Of a stretch of 29,103 bases of DNA, positions 1 to 7,666 are shown piece after piece. Source of the stretch: Ruminococcaceae bacterium UBA1767 (GTDB lineage Bacteria; Bacillota; Clostridia; Oscillospirales; Acutalibacteraceae); the NCBI GenBank assembly GCA_002315505.1, contig DCGX01000024.1, positions 1 through 29,103 on the forward strand. The letters are read 5' to 3'. Under the pieces are notes generated by a model, which was not told the origin of the DNA, did not search any database, and worked only from the letters and a program-made list of their open reading frames with translations. Position 1 is the first letter of the stretch. The number at the start of each line of letters is the position of its first letter. The position numbers and the translations under genes are program-made.

Positions 1-230
1 AACTTGCAGCAAAGTTTAGAGCAGTGGCTGCTATCGAGAAGCATCATGAAGAAAGATATCGTGCACTTCTTAAGAATGTTGAAATGGCAGAGGTATTTGA
101 GAAGAGTGAAGTTAAGGTATGGGAATGCAGAAACTGCGGTCATATCGTAGTCGGCACAAAGGCTCCCGAGGTATGCCCGACCTGCAACCATCCGCAGAGC
201 TATTTTGAAATCAACGCAGAAAATTATTAA
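1..230 (+). CDS. rubrerythrin, C-terminal part (5' end outside window)
   Basis: Only the last 76 codons are present; the frame is open from base 3 and a GTG at 24 is internal. The visible part has the end of the ferritin-like di-iron domain (AAIEKHHEERY, an E-x-x-H motif) followed by a rubredoxin-like domain with CRNCGH and CPTCNHP, the two CxxC knuckles that bind one iron. In this family the protein acts as an NADH-linked peroxidase that protects anaerobes from hydrogen peroxide in the cytoplasm. The gene ends in front of a bidirectional terminator and converges on remB. The domain call is secure. Which rubrerythrin subtype it is cannot be told from the fragment. Confidence 0.93.
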   Translation, partial: LAAKFRAVAAIEKHHEERYRALLKNVEMAEVFEKSEVKVWECRNCGHIVVGTKAPEVCPTCNHPQSYFEINAENY

Positions 231-246
231 TCAAATAATTATAACA

Positions 247-279
247 TTAAAACCGTCGGAAATTTCCGGCGGTTTTATT
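247..279. terminator. bidirectional intrinsic terminator between rubrerythrin and remB
   Basis: AAAACCGTCGGAAA pairs with TTTCCGGCGGTTTT (one G-T pair), flanked by A-rich and T-rich tracts. It lies between two convergent genes, and the last bases overlap the remB stop codon. Confidence 0.85.
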
Positions 280-550
280 CATTCTTAAGATAATTAACAT
301 TTTCAACTCTTTTTAAAAGTGTAGCTGTTGAAATAGGTGAAATATACATCAGCTTTTCCTTTGTATTTTTATCAACGGTAATAACAAAGGATTTCGGTAA
401 TTCATAACTTACATTAATAACCTTTTTATTCTTCGACATTTTTGAAAGATAATCTCTCGTAGCCTTTGAAACCGTACTGGTATCAAGGTCAAAAATTCCT
501 ACAATATTATCCGTTTGAATTACGGTATCCTGTCCTAAATGAAGAAACAT
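275..550 (-). CDS. remB: RemB-like DUF370 regulatory protein
   Basis: A 91-residue protein with the DUF370 pattern: FLHLGQDTVIQTDNIVGIFDLD at the N-terminus, then PKSFVITV and YISPISTATLLKR. In Bacillus the RemA/RemB family controls extracellular matrix genes; RemA is a DNA-binding protein. Position directly after recF, as in Bacillus, supports RemB rather than RemA. The start ATG lies inside the recF end (16-base overlap) behind AAAGGAG, so the two genes are translationally coupled. The role in this organism is inferred from the family only. Confidence 0.88.
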   Translation of the reverse strand: MFLHLGQDTVIQTDNIVGIFDLDTSTVSKATRDYLSKMSKNKKVINVSYELPKSFVITVDKNTKEKLMYISPISTATLLKRVENVNYLKNE

Positions 551-1647
551 AATTGCTCCTTTAATTTTCCATCCTGAATGTTGAAAACCTTATCGGATTT
601 TATTTTGCTCTGATGAGCAGGGTCACAGCAGGTGACAAATACCTGCCAATTATCAAAATATTTTATAAGAAATTCCTGTCTTTTTTCGTCAAGCTCACTC
701 ATTACATCATCAAGTAATGCAATCGGTTGCTCATCACAGCTTTTCTTTAAAATTTCAGCCTCTGCGAGCTTTAATGAGAGAGCGGCAGAGCGTTGCTGTC
801 CCTGAGAACCATAGCTTCTTATATTCATATTATCAAGGAAAATTTCCATATCATCCTTGTGAGGACCGAATGAAGTTGCAAGACGCTGAACATCCTTGTC
901 ATGATTTTTTGATAATGAATTATAAAGAATTTCAGACCATTCAACACTTGTATAACCGGTTTCTTTTAAGCTGTTAATATATTCAACTTTCATCAATTCT
1001 CGTCCGTTGGAAATTTTACTGTAAATTTCAGAAGAATAATTTTTTATTTCTTCAAAAAATTTAAGTCTGTAATCAATAATTTTTCCGCCGTATCTTGCAA
1101 TTTCCTCATCAAAAACATAAAGTAAATCTTCACCCTTTGATGTCTGATTAATCTGCTTTAATAATGAATTTCTCTGAATAATCGCCTTATTGTATTTTGA
1201 AAGCAAAACAGCATAATAAGGTTTTACAAGACTTATAGCAATATCGATAAATTTTCTTTTTTCCGAAGGACCTTCCTTAACAACAGAAAGCATACTCGGT
1301 GAAAATACTACAGCCTGAAATTCACCTAAAAATTTTCTTGGTGAAACCTGTTTTATTCCGTTCAAATATGCTTCTTTTTTATTATCAATTATTAACTTTG
1401 CATTCTGATTTCTTTCACCTGAAAAAAATTCTGTTTCAAGTGTGGAAAAATCACTTTCTTTATTTACAAGCTCATTATTTTTTCTTGTACGAAAACTGTT
1501 ACAGCCTGTAAAGAGCCAAAGACTTTCAATAATGTTAGTTTTACCGTGCCCGTTTTCACCGTAAATTACATTTACACCGTTAACAGGCATTAGTTCCATA
1601 TATTCAATATTTCTGTAATTTTTAATAATATGGTGTTCAACAAACAT
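535..1647 (-). CDS. recF: DNA replication and repair protein RecF
   Basis: 370 residues, normal length. It has an SMC-like ATPase: Walker A GENGHGKTNIIE near residue 31, ABC signature SQGQQRSAALSLKLAE near 282, Walker B PIALLDDVMSELDEKR. RecF binds gapped DNA with RecO and RecR and helps load RecA at single-strand gaps. It follows the S4-domain gene after 2 bases and overlaps remB, so it belongs to the dnaN operon. Confidence 0.97.
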   Translation of the reverse strand: MFVEHHIIKNYRNIEYMELMPVNGVNVIYGENGHGKTNIIESLWLFTGCNSFRTRKNNELVNKESDFSTLETEFFSGERNQNAKLIIDNKKEAYLNGIKQVSPRKFLGEFQAVVFSPSMLSVVKEGPSEKRKFIDIAISLVKPYYAVLLSKYNKAIIQRNSLLKQINQTSKGEDLLYVFDEEIARYGGKIIDYRLKFFEEIKNYSSEIYSKISNGRELMKVEYINSLKETGYTSVEWSEILYNSLSKNHDKDVQRLATSFGPHKDDMEIFLDNMNIRSYGSQGQQRSAALSLKLAEAEILKKSCDEQPIALLDDVMSELDEKRQEFLIKYFDNWQVFVTCCDPAHQSKIKSDKVFNIQDGKLKEQLCFFI

Positions 1648-1649
1648 AA

Positions 1650-1895
1650 TTAAATAATCTCATAAATTTTATAATCAAATTCAACCTTGTCACCGACGTG
1701 AAGCTTTTTTCCACGCATTGTGCAGACTTCATCGTTAACCTTAATTTCTCCGTCCTGAATAACGAGCTTTGCGTGACCTCCGGATTGTACGGCATCACAC
1801 AATTTTAAAAATGAATCAAGACGAATAAAATCTGTTGAAATTGATTTCTGAATTATTTCTTTTTCTTTAACCTTAAGTTTAAATTTTTTAATCAT
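1650..1895 (-). CDS. yaaA: S4-domain RNA-binding protein (YaaA/RlbA type)
   Basis: 81 residues comprising one S4 domain (RLDSFLKLCDAVQSGGHAKL, then GEIKVNDEVCTMRGKKLHVGD). This small protein lies between dnaN and recF in most Firmicutes and is thought to act on RNA or the ribosome. The start ATG overlaps the dnaN stop as ATGATTAA (8 bases), a translational coupling arrangement. The family is certain from size, domain and position; the biochemical role is not well defined. Confidence 0.9.
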   Translation of the reverse strand: MIKKFKLKVKEKEIIQKSISTDFIRLDSFLKLCDAVQSGGHAKLVIQDGEIKVNDEVCTMRGKKLHVGDKVEFDYKIYEII

Positions 1896-3006
1896 TTTTC
1901 TTCAACCTCACGGGAAGTATAAGGAAAATAAAGTTCTCTCCCTCAGTAGGTAAAATAATAATCGGTGAAACAGCACCGTTTAACTTAATTTTTACACGGT
2001 CAGTATTACAGGCCTTGAGTGCATCAAGAACATAACGATTATTAAATCCGATTTCAACTCTGTTACCCTCAATATCGGCGGAAACCTTGTCTGAAGCAGT
2101 ACCGAGAGAAGCAACTGATGAAACTCTTATAAAATCAGTATCAAAAACACAGCTGATAAGGCTCTTTGTTTTTTCGGTGATAATAAGAGAAGTTCTTTCA
2201 ATACTTTCAATAAAGCTGTGTGTATCAACCTCAACTGTTGTTGAAGCTAAAAGAGGAATTGTTGCTTTATAATTTAAAAATTCGCCTTCGAGCAATCTTG
2301 AAATAACGCTGTAGCTGTTAACATTAAAAATAATATGACGCTGACCGACGCCGATGCTTAAGTCGGTTTCTTCTTCATTTTCATCAGATGAGAGCTTCAT
2401 AATTTCAGCCATTGTTTTTGAAGGAACAATAAATGTAACATCATCACCGTGATAATCAATTTTTTCTGTTCTTATAGCCATTCTGAAGCCGTCAACAGCA
2501 ATGAGCTTGATTTCACCTTCGGAAATTTCAAATTTTATTCCTGTATAAACAACCTTAGAATCTGAAACAGCAACAGCAAATATTGTCTGCTTAACCATTT
2601 CGCTGAGCATTTTCTTATCAAGATTAATGGAAAATCCACCCTGAACAGTAGGAAGCTCAGGATATTCTTCGGCAGAAATGCCCATGATTTCATATTTAAT
2701 ATCACCGCTTTTTATAACGGCATAGTTTCTTTCATCGCAATCAAGTGAAATAGTCTGGTTAGGAATCTTTCTGAGAATTTCGCAAAAAAGTCTTGCATTG
2801 AGTACAACACATCCTTCTTCTTCAACCTTTGCGTAAATTGAAGTTTTAATTCCTATTTCAAGGTCGTATCCGGTAAGCTCAAGACCGCTTTGAGTAGCCT
2901 TAATCAGAATACCCTCTGCACCGGGAATAGAAGATTTAGATGAAGCAGCTCTTTGTACATTTAAACAAGCGTTTGATAAAACAGAAGTTTCACATACAAA
3001 TTTCAT
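1888..3006 (-). CDS. dnaN: DNA polymerase III beta subunit (sliding clamp)
   Basis: 372 residues, the usual clamp length. It starts MKFVCETSVLSNACLNVQRA and has the three-fold clamp layout, with family signatures such as GYDLEIGIKT, ALKACNTDRVKIKLNG and the C-terminal LPVRL (usually LPMR in the family). The protein forms a ring that tethers DNA polymerase III to DNA. The ATG is preceded by TTGGAGGAATAACAA. It is the first gene of the dnaN-S4-recF-remB operon and reads away from the DnaA-box cluster. No dnaA lies upstream, which is unusual. Confidence 0.97.
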   Translation of the reverse strand: MKFVCETSVLSNACLNVQRAASSKSSIPGAEGILIKATQSGLELTGYDLEIGIKTSIYAKVEEEGCVVLNARLFCEILRKIPNQTISLDCDERNYAVIKSGDIKYEIMGISAEEYPELPTVQGGFSINLDKKMLSEMVKQTIFAVAVSDSKVVYTGIKFEISEGEIKLIAVDGFRMAIRTEKIDYHGDDVTFIVPSKTMAEIMKLSSDENEEETDLSIGVGQRHIIFNVNSYSVISRLLEGEFLNYKATIPLLASTTVEVDTHSFIESIERTSLIITEKTKSLISCVFDTDFIRVSSVASLGTASDKVSADIEGNRVEIGFNNRYVLDALKACNTDRVKIKLNGAVSPIIILPTEGENFIFLILPVRLKKND

Positions 3007-3039
3007 TTGTTATTCCTCCAAACAAAAAATTCGTTTAAT

Positions 3040-3246
3040 ATAAGAATATTATATAATTATTTATAGTAGTAGTATTAGGGGCTGTTGAAACTGTGGAAAG
3101 TTTTCAAACCCGTTGAGGCTCTAAGAGTTGTATAAAAATCAGCATATTGAAAACCTGTTGAAAATTATGTGGAAAATGTGGAAATAATTTTCAAGGTGTT
3201 TAAATGTTGAAAATTTTGGAAAACTTGTTGAAGAAAGTGTGGAAAA
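3040..3246. other. oriC-like DnaA-box cluster with DnaA-trio-like element
   Basis: The only non-coding gap between recR and dnaN. It holds four TGTGGAAAN words (3092, 3168, 3177, 3238) and four TGTTGAARN-type words (3083, 3156, 3205, 3226), all in one orientation. These match the TTTTCCACA/TTTTCAACA variants of the DnaA box. Several pairs are spaced 9 or 12 bases apart. Reading the minus strand, two boxes (CTTTCCACA, GTTTCAACA) are followed by a GC-rich AGCCCC, then TAATACTACTACTAT, then a very AT-rich tract toward dnaN. That order of boxes, GC cluster, trinucleotide repeat and AT-rich DNA is the layout of the Bacillus basal unwinding system. Function is inferred; it may be oriC or an origin sub-region left after rearrangement. 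Confidence 0.7.
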
Positions 3247-3846
3247 TTAAAGAGCCTGTCTTCCTTCAATTGCACGTGATAAGGTGACCTCATCTGCATA
3301 TTCAAGGTCAGCTCCGACAGGTACACCGTAGGCTAATCTTGAAACCTTGATACCAAAAGGCTTAATAAGTCTTGAAATATACATAGCTGTTGCTTCACCC
3401 TCAACTGTCGGGTTAGTAGCCATAATAATTTCTTCGATTGAATCATCGGTAAGTCTGTTCAAAAGTTCCTTTACGGTAATATCTTCAGCACCTATGCCGT
3501 TCATCGGTGAAATTGCACCGTGAAGCACGTGATAGAGTCCGTTATACTCGTGAGTTCTCTCAATAGCAATAACATCCTTTGAATTTTCGACAACACATAT
3601 TACGGATTTATCTCTTTTTTCATCGTTGCATACATTACATATATCACTGTCTGTCAAATCACAACAGATACTGCAATGGTGAATTTTTTCGTGAGCCATC
3701 ATAATATTGTCGGCGAATTTTTTTACCTCTGCATCGCTTAAATTTAAAATATAAAATGCCAGCTTCTGAGCACTTTTATGTCCGATGCCGGGCATACGCT
3801 CAAACTGTTCAATTAAGTTTGTAAGAGGTACTACGTTACGTGCCAT
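3247..3846 (-). CDS. recR: recombination protein RecR
   Basis: 199 residues, full length. N-terminal helix-hairpin-helix (RMPGIGHKSAQKLAFYIL), a C4 zinc finger (CSICCDLTDSDICNVC), a Toprim domain starting VICVVENSKDVIAIE, and the late ATNPTVEGEATAMYISR motif. RecR works with RecF/RecO in loading RecA. The stop lies at the edge of the DnaA-box cluster; the last box overlaps its end. The start overlaps the ebfC stop as TAATG, so the two genes are coupled. Confidence 0.97.
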   Translation of the reverse strand: MARNVVPLTNLIEQFERMPGIGHKSAQKLAFYILNLSDAEVKKFADNIMMAHEKIHHCSICCDLTDSDICNVCNDEKRDKSVICVVENSKDVIAIERTHEYNGLYHVLHGAISPMNGIGAEDITVKELLNRLTDDSIEEIIMATNPTVEGEATAMYISRLIKPFGIKVSRLAYGVPVGADLEYADEVTLSRAIEGRQAL

Positions 3847-4178
3847 TAAAACAACCCCGGAATTGAGAGTCCGCCCTTAGCTTTTTCCATACCCTGATCC
3901 ATAGCGTCATTAGCCTTTTTAATAGACTCATTAATTGCTGAGATGATAAGGTCCTCGAGCATATCAATATCTTCTGGGTCTACAACATCTGGCTGCATTT
4001 TGATTGAGAGAACTTCGTGAGCACCGTTAACTGTAACCTCAACTGCGCCGCCGCCGACTGAAGATGTATATTCAGTTGCTTCAACTTCCTTCTGAATATT
4101 TTCCATATTCTCCTGCATCTGCTGGATTTTTTTCATCATATTGCCCTGATTCTGAGCACCCGGAATTCTTGCTTTCAT
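3846..4178 (-). CDS. ebfC: nucleoid-associated protein, YbaB/EbfC family
   Basis: 110 residues: helical MMKKIQQMQENMENIQKEVE, then the beta region SSVGGGAVEVTVNGAHEVLSIK and VVDPEDIDMLEDLIISAINES, diagnostic of the family. These dimers bind DNA as small nucleoid proteins. Almost always next to recR and dnaX, as here, except that a glycosyltransferase is inserted between it and dnaX. The ribosome site AAAGGAT precedes the ATG. Confidence 0.95.
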   Translation of the reverse strand: MKARIPGAQNQGNMMKKIQQMQENMENIQKEVEATEYTSSVGGGAVEVTVNGAHEVLSIKMQPDVVDPEDIDMLEDLIISAINESIKKANDAMDQGMEKAKGGLSIPGLF

Positions 4179-4195
4179 AATTTTTTATCCTTTCA

Positions 4196-5152
4196 TTATA
4201 GAGTGCTGTCAAGTGATTTTCTGTATATCCTGTAAACACACGGAAAATAATAAAATAAAACTACAGACAGCTTGTATTTTAATGAAATGCTTTCACATTT
4301 CAAATAAGAACCGATATATTTTTTAAAGTATTTTTTAAAATCATTTTTATGTGATTTATTATTAAGATTGAATCTGTATGACAAAATATTTTTCATACCT
4401 CTGTCAAGATAAAATTCAGAAACAGATTTGTCGCAATCATAAAATTTATCAAAAGCAATAAATCTCGTTACAAGCAAATCAAACCATTTTTCACTTTTTG
4501 TGTCAGAAAAACTGACACTGTTTTCATTATTGTAATAACAAAAAAGCGGTGAATCAACCAGACAATAGTTGCTGCATTTTTTGAAAAGCTCAGAGCAGAA
4601 AACCGTATCCTCACCAACACTGAAATTTTCAAATTTAACTAATTTTTTTCTGTCAATCAGCTTTGTACACGCAGAAGAAATGACTAATTCATTATTTAAA
4701 ACAAAATCATAATCATTAAAGCTGATAAATTCGCTCAACTCAAATTTTCTGCAGAAATATTCAAAATTTTTATTAATTAATTCGCTTGTTTTTTCATATT
4801 TACAACAGACAAAATCACTTTTATTTTCTGTGATTGCCCTGTGCATAAATTCAAACATCTGGGGCTGAATAAAATCGTCAGCATCAATAAAACCGATATA
4901 TTTTCCGACAGAATTTTCGATACCGAAATTTCTTGCATTTGAAACACCTTTTTCTTTTAAATAAAAAGGCTTGATTCTGTTGTCCTTTTCGGAATAGCTT
5001 TTAATAATATCAAATGTGGAGTCCGTACTTGCATTGTCAACGCAGATAATTTCAAAATTCTGAAAATTCTGATTTAAAAGTGAATCAAGGCATCGTCTGA
5101 TATTTTTTTCTTCGTTGTATGACGGAACAATAATGCTGATTTCAATATTCAT
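4196..5152 (-). CDS. family 2 glycosyltransferase inserted in the dnaX-recR operon
   Basis: 318 residues with an N-terminal GT-A fold: SIIVPSYNEEKNIRRCLDSL, DNASTDST, VSNARNFGIENSVGKYIGFIDADD. The DADD is the metal/sugar-nucleotide motif. The C-terminal 200 residues are aromatic-rich and poorly conserved, without a clear membrane helix. It likely adds a sugar to a cell-surface polymer; donor and acceptor cannot be told. It sits 12 bases after dnaX and 17 before ebfC on the same strand, and is visibly more A+T-rich than either. No good ribosome site precedes it, which suggests coupling to dnaX or recent insertion. Confidence 0.88.
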   Translation of the reverse strand: MNIEISIIVPSYNEEKNIRRCLDSLLNQNFQNFEIICVDNASTDSTFDIIKSYSEKDNRIKPFYLKEKGVSNARNFGIENSVGKYIGFIDADDFIQPQMFEFMHRAITENKSDFVCCKYEKTSELINKNFEYFCRKFELSEFISFNDYDFVLNNELVISSACTKLIDRKKLVKFENFSVGEDTVFCSELFKKCSNYCLVDSPLFCYYNNENSVSFSDTKSEKWFDLLVTRFIAFDKFYDCDKSVSEFYLDRGMKNILSYRFNLNNKSHKNDFKKYFKKYIGSYLKCESISLKYKLSVVLFYYFPCVYRIYRKSLDSTL

Positions 5153-5164
5153 AATATTGCCACA

Positions 5165-6745
5165 CTAATTATTAATTTTTGTGATTAAATCTGCGAGCGG
5201 GTCATTGCTTTTTACGGCATTTCCGTTTGCAGGCTTGTAAATACCGAGTCTGTATTTTTTACCTGTGACATCAAAAATTGCTTTTTTAATTGCATATGAA
5301 TGATTCTGCTGACGTATAAAGTCAGAAAAAATAGGATTGTCGCATTTAATAAGAATAAAATCATTACGAATAAAAGCAGATGAATTTCTCAAAATTCCGA
5401 TAAGAGGCTTATCCGAAACATCAATGAGATTAAGAACATCGCCCCACTGCAGGAATAAAGTATCCTCGTCTGTTGATGTGCTTTCATTTGCAGAAGACGA
5501 AAGCGGAGCGGCTGCTTTCGGCTCAGACTTCTTTTCTTCTGCGATTTCTTTTTTCGGCTCTTCTTTTTTAACTGCGGGAGCTGCTTTAACTTCGATTTTA
5601 CCTGAGCTGATAATTTTTTCAAGGCTCTCAACTCTGCTGATAAGTGCAGAATAATCATCATTAAGACTGACGATGGTAATTTTAATTAAAGCCGACTCAA
5701 GAGCGGTACGCTTGTCCGCATTATTTTTAATGTATCCGAGTGCAGTTTCAAGAGCGGAAATATTGCTGAGAATTTTCTGAAGATTAAGAGTCTGTGCTTG
5801 TGACTTGTACATTTCAAGGTCATGTTCTGTGCAGATGATAAGCTCCTGCGGATTTTTCGCAGTTTTGATAATCATAAGATTACGATAGTGATTAATAAGC
5901 TCTGTACAAAGACGTTCCATATCGCAAGCTTCGCTGTGGAGCTTGTAAACACAGTTCATAACGGCGGAAGCATCATTTTCGTTTACATATTTAACTATAT
6001 CAAAAAGATAGTCACGTCCTGCAAGACCGGCGGCATTACTGACGGTATCGGCGGTAACGTGATTGTCAATTCCCGAACATCTGTCAAGGATTGAAAGTGC
6101 ATCTCTCATTCCGCCGTCTGCAATTCTTGCGATGAGCAAAGCGGCCTCATCGTCAAGCTCAATATTTTCATTTTGTGCAACGTACTGAAGTCGTCCGCAG
6201 ATTGCTTCGGGAGTAATTCTGTGAAAATCAAAACGCTGACATCTTGAAAGAATAGTGGCAGGCAGCTTGTGAACCTCAGTGGTTGCGAGTATAAATTTAA
6301 CGTGCTCGGGTGGTTCCTCAAGAGTTTTCAGAAGGGCATTGAATGCACCGATTGAAAGCATATGAACCTCGTCAATAATATAAACACGATATTTTGTATG
6401 AACGGGAGTGTAGTTAGCTTCTTCACGTAAATCACGGATGTTGTCAACACCGTTGTTGCTGGCAGCATCTATCTCAATAACGTCGAGAATTGAACTGTCG
6501 TCAATACCCTTGCAGATATTGCACTCGTTGCAGGGATTTCCGTTAATTGTGTGAGGACAGTTTACAGCCTTGGCAAGAATTTTTGCACAGGTTGTTTTAC
6601 CCGTACCTCTTGAGCCTGTAAAAAGATAAGCGTGTGAAACCTTATCCTCCTCAACCTCATGTGAAAGAGATGATGTAATGTGTTCCTGACCGACAACATC
6701 AGAAAAGGTCTGCGGTCGCCATTTTCTATATAAAACCCTGTACAT
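5165..6745 (-). CDS. dnaX: DNA polymerase III gamma/tau subunit (clamp loader)
   Basis: 526 residues from the ATG at 6745. An upstream in-frame GTG at 6754 overlaps the ribosome site GAGAGGTGA, so MYRVLYRKWRPQ is the better start. AAA+ features: Walker A GSRGTGKTTCAK, zinc module with four Cys (CPHTINGNPCNECNICKG), Walker B YIIDEVHML, and SRCQRFDF near sensor 1. A lysine/glutamate/alanine-rich linker (about residues 380-420) precedes a C-terminal domain starting at DTLFLQWGDVLNLI. It loads the DnaN clamp onto DNA. The SRP RNA gene lies 20 bases upstream, as in Bacillus (scr-dnaX). No in-phase slippery heptamer for a short gamma form was found. Confidence 0.97.
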   Translation of the reverse strand: MYRVLYRKWRPQTFSDVVGQEHITSSLSHEVEEDKVSHAYLFTGSRGTGKTTCAKILAKAVNCPHTINGNPCNECNICKGIDDSSILDVIEIDAASNNGVDNIRDLREEANYTPVHTKYRVYIIDEVHMLSIGAFNALLKTLEEPPEHVKFILATTEVHKLPATILSRCQRFDFHRITPEAICGRLQYVAQNENIELDDEAALLIARIADGGMRDALSILDRCSGIDNHVTADTVSNAAGLAGRDYLFDIVKYVNENDASAVMNCVYKLHSEACDMERLCTELINHYRNLMIIKTAKNPQELIICTEHDLEMYKSQAQTLNLQKILSNISALETALGYIKNNADKRTALESALIKITIVSLNDDYSALISRVESLEKIISSGKIEVKAAPAVKKEEPKKEIAEEKKSEPKAAAPLSSSANESTSTDEDTLFLQWGDVLNLIDVSDKPLIGILRNSSAFIRNDFILIKCDNPIFSDFIRQQNHSYAIKKAIFDVTGKKYRLGIYKPANGNAVKSNDPLADLITKINN

Positions 6746-6767
6746 CAAAATCACCTCTCATAAAAAT

Positions 6768-6910
6768 GAGCATTATCTTAATCATGTAGTGCGCAGGCCG
6801 TACTGTGTCGCACGGTGTTAACCGATTAATGCTGCTCGGTTCCCCGCCTGACATGGTTCTCGGCACCCCGTCGCACAGGACCAACACACCACATGACTAA
6901 GATAATGCTC
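6768..6910 (-). ncRNA. scr: signal recognition particle RNA (small bacterial type)
   Basis: On the minus strand the ends pair perfectly over a long stem: GAGCATTATCTTA at the 5' end with TAAGATAATGCTC at the 3' end, extended by TCATGT/ACATGA. The apical domain has GTCAGG-CGG-GGAA-CCG-AGCAGC, that is, the conserved asymmetric loop and GGAA tetraloop that bind Ffh. About 143 nt, so shorter than the Bacillus type with a full Alu domain. The RNA pairs with Ffh to target nascent membrane and secreted proteins. A stretch of T follows the closing stem before dnaX, so partial termination there is possible. Confidence 0.95.
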
Positions 6911-6937
6911 GATAAAATATCCTGCAATAACTTGTAT

Positions 6938-6966
6938 ATTATAATATATTTTTTTAATATAATCAA
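6938..6966 (-). promoter_or_regulatory. sigma-A-type promoter for the SRP RNA
   Basis: On the minus strand TTGATT (6961-6966), a 17-base spacer, then TATAAT (6938-6943). The expected start is about 20 bases upstream of the mature SRP 5' stem, so the transcript is probably trimmed. It may also serve dnaX. Confidence 0.75.
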
Positions 6967-6984
6967 TAGTATTTACAAAAATTT

Positions 6985-7659
6985 TCAGATTTCTGCTGAA
7001 TTTATTTTCTTTTTTTGTACTTTTGCTTTTATTATTCCGAAAGCTACTGCAACAGGCAGAATAATTATGATTGCAAGAACAATATATTTTTTCGGAATGT
7101 ACTGATTAATTCCCTCACCGAGGATTGTAAATGCAATAACTCTCGGTGACAGACCGAGCATTGAAAAGAGAAAATAAAGCGGAAAGGAAAATCCGAATGC
7201 ACCCATAAAAAGGGATGAAAAATCAATCGGAAAAACAGGAAGAAATCTTATTGCGAATACTGCAAGATTTCTGTTTTTATTCTGCATATTAATTAGCTTG
7301 TCACCGAATTTAGTTTTGCTGAGTCTTTTTTCAACTTCACTTTTTCCGAGAAACTTTCCGAGAAAATAAGTTACTGTGACCTCAATTGCAATTCCGACCA
7401 GATTTACAATTACAGCACGTTTCCAGTCAAAAGCCATACCGACCGAAATGTAAATCAACGAGGCGGGAAGTACGAGTAGAATTGCTTTTACGACATATAC
7501 TCCTAAAATAATCAGTTCAGCCATCAGTATTGTCGATGCGCCGGCAATCAATAAGCGAATATCAAGCTCAGAAAGTGTTTTGTAATTCAAAATTGCAACA
7601 ACGCAGATTGCGAGAGCTACAATAATTTTTATTGCATTTGTTATTTTCTCTTTATTCAT
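6985..7659 (-). CDS. TVP38/TMEM64 (VTT/DedA-like) membrane protein
   Basis: 224 residues, about six hydrophobic segments starting near residue 9. The VTT-domain core is visible: VLPASLIYISVGMAFDW, then RFLPVFPIDFSSLFMGA and LFSMLGLSPRV, the re-entrant-loop signature with its conserved arginine and prolines. Members are polytopic plasma membrane proteins linked to lipid or lipid-carrier movement; the substrate here is unknown. It starts 7 bases after the stop of the GT4 gene with GAGGT upstream, so the two form an operon. Confidence 0.9.
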   Translation of the reverse strand: MNKEKITNAIKIIVALAICVVAILNYKTLSELDIRLLIAGASTILMAELIILGVYVVKAILLVLPASLIYISVGMAFDWKRAVIVNLVGIAIEVTVTYFLGKFLGKSEVEKRLSKTKFGDKLINMQNKNRNLAVFAIRFLPVFPIDFSSLFMGAFGFSFPLYFLFSMLGLSPRVIAFTILGEGINQYIPKKYIVLAIIIILPVAVAFGIIKAKVQKKKINSAEI

Positions 7660-7666
7660 AAGTACC

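Noticed and set aside
5530..5600. A-rich runs (AAAAAAG) in dnaX that could cause programmed frameshifting
   Set aside because: Both runs are in the wrong phase for an X-XXY-YYZ heptamer, and no strong downstream hairpin was seen.
6745..6754. GTG at 6754 as the dnaX start
   Set aside because: It overlaps the ribosome site, and the family protein begins at the MYRVLYRKWRP methionine.
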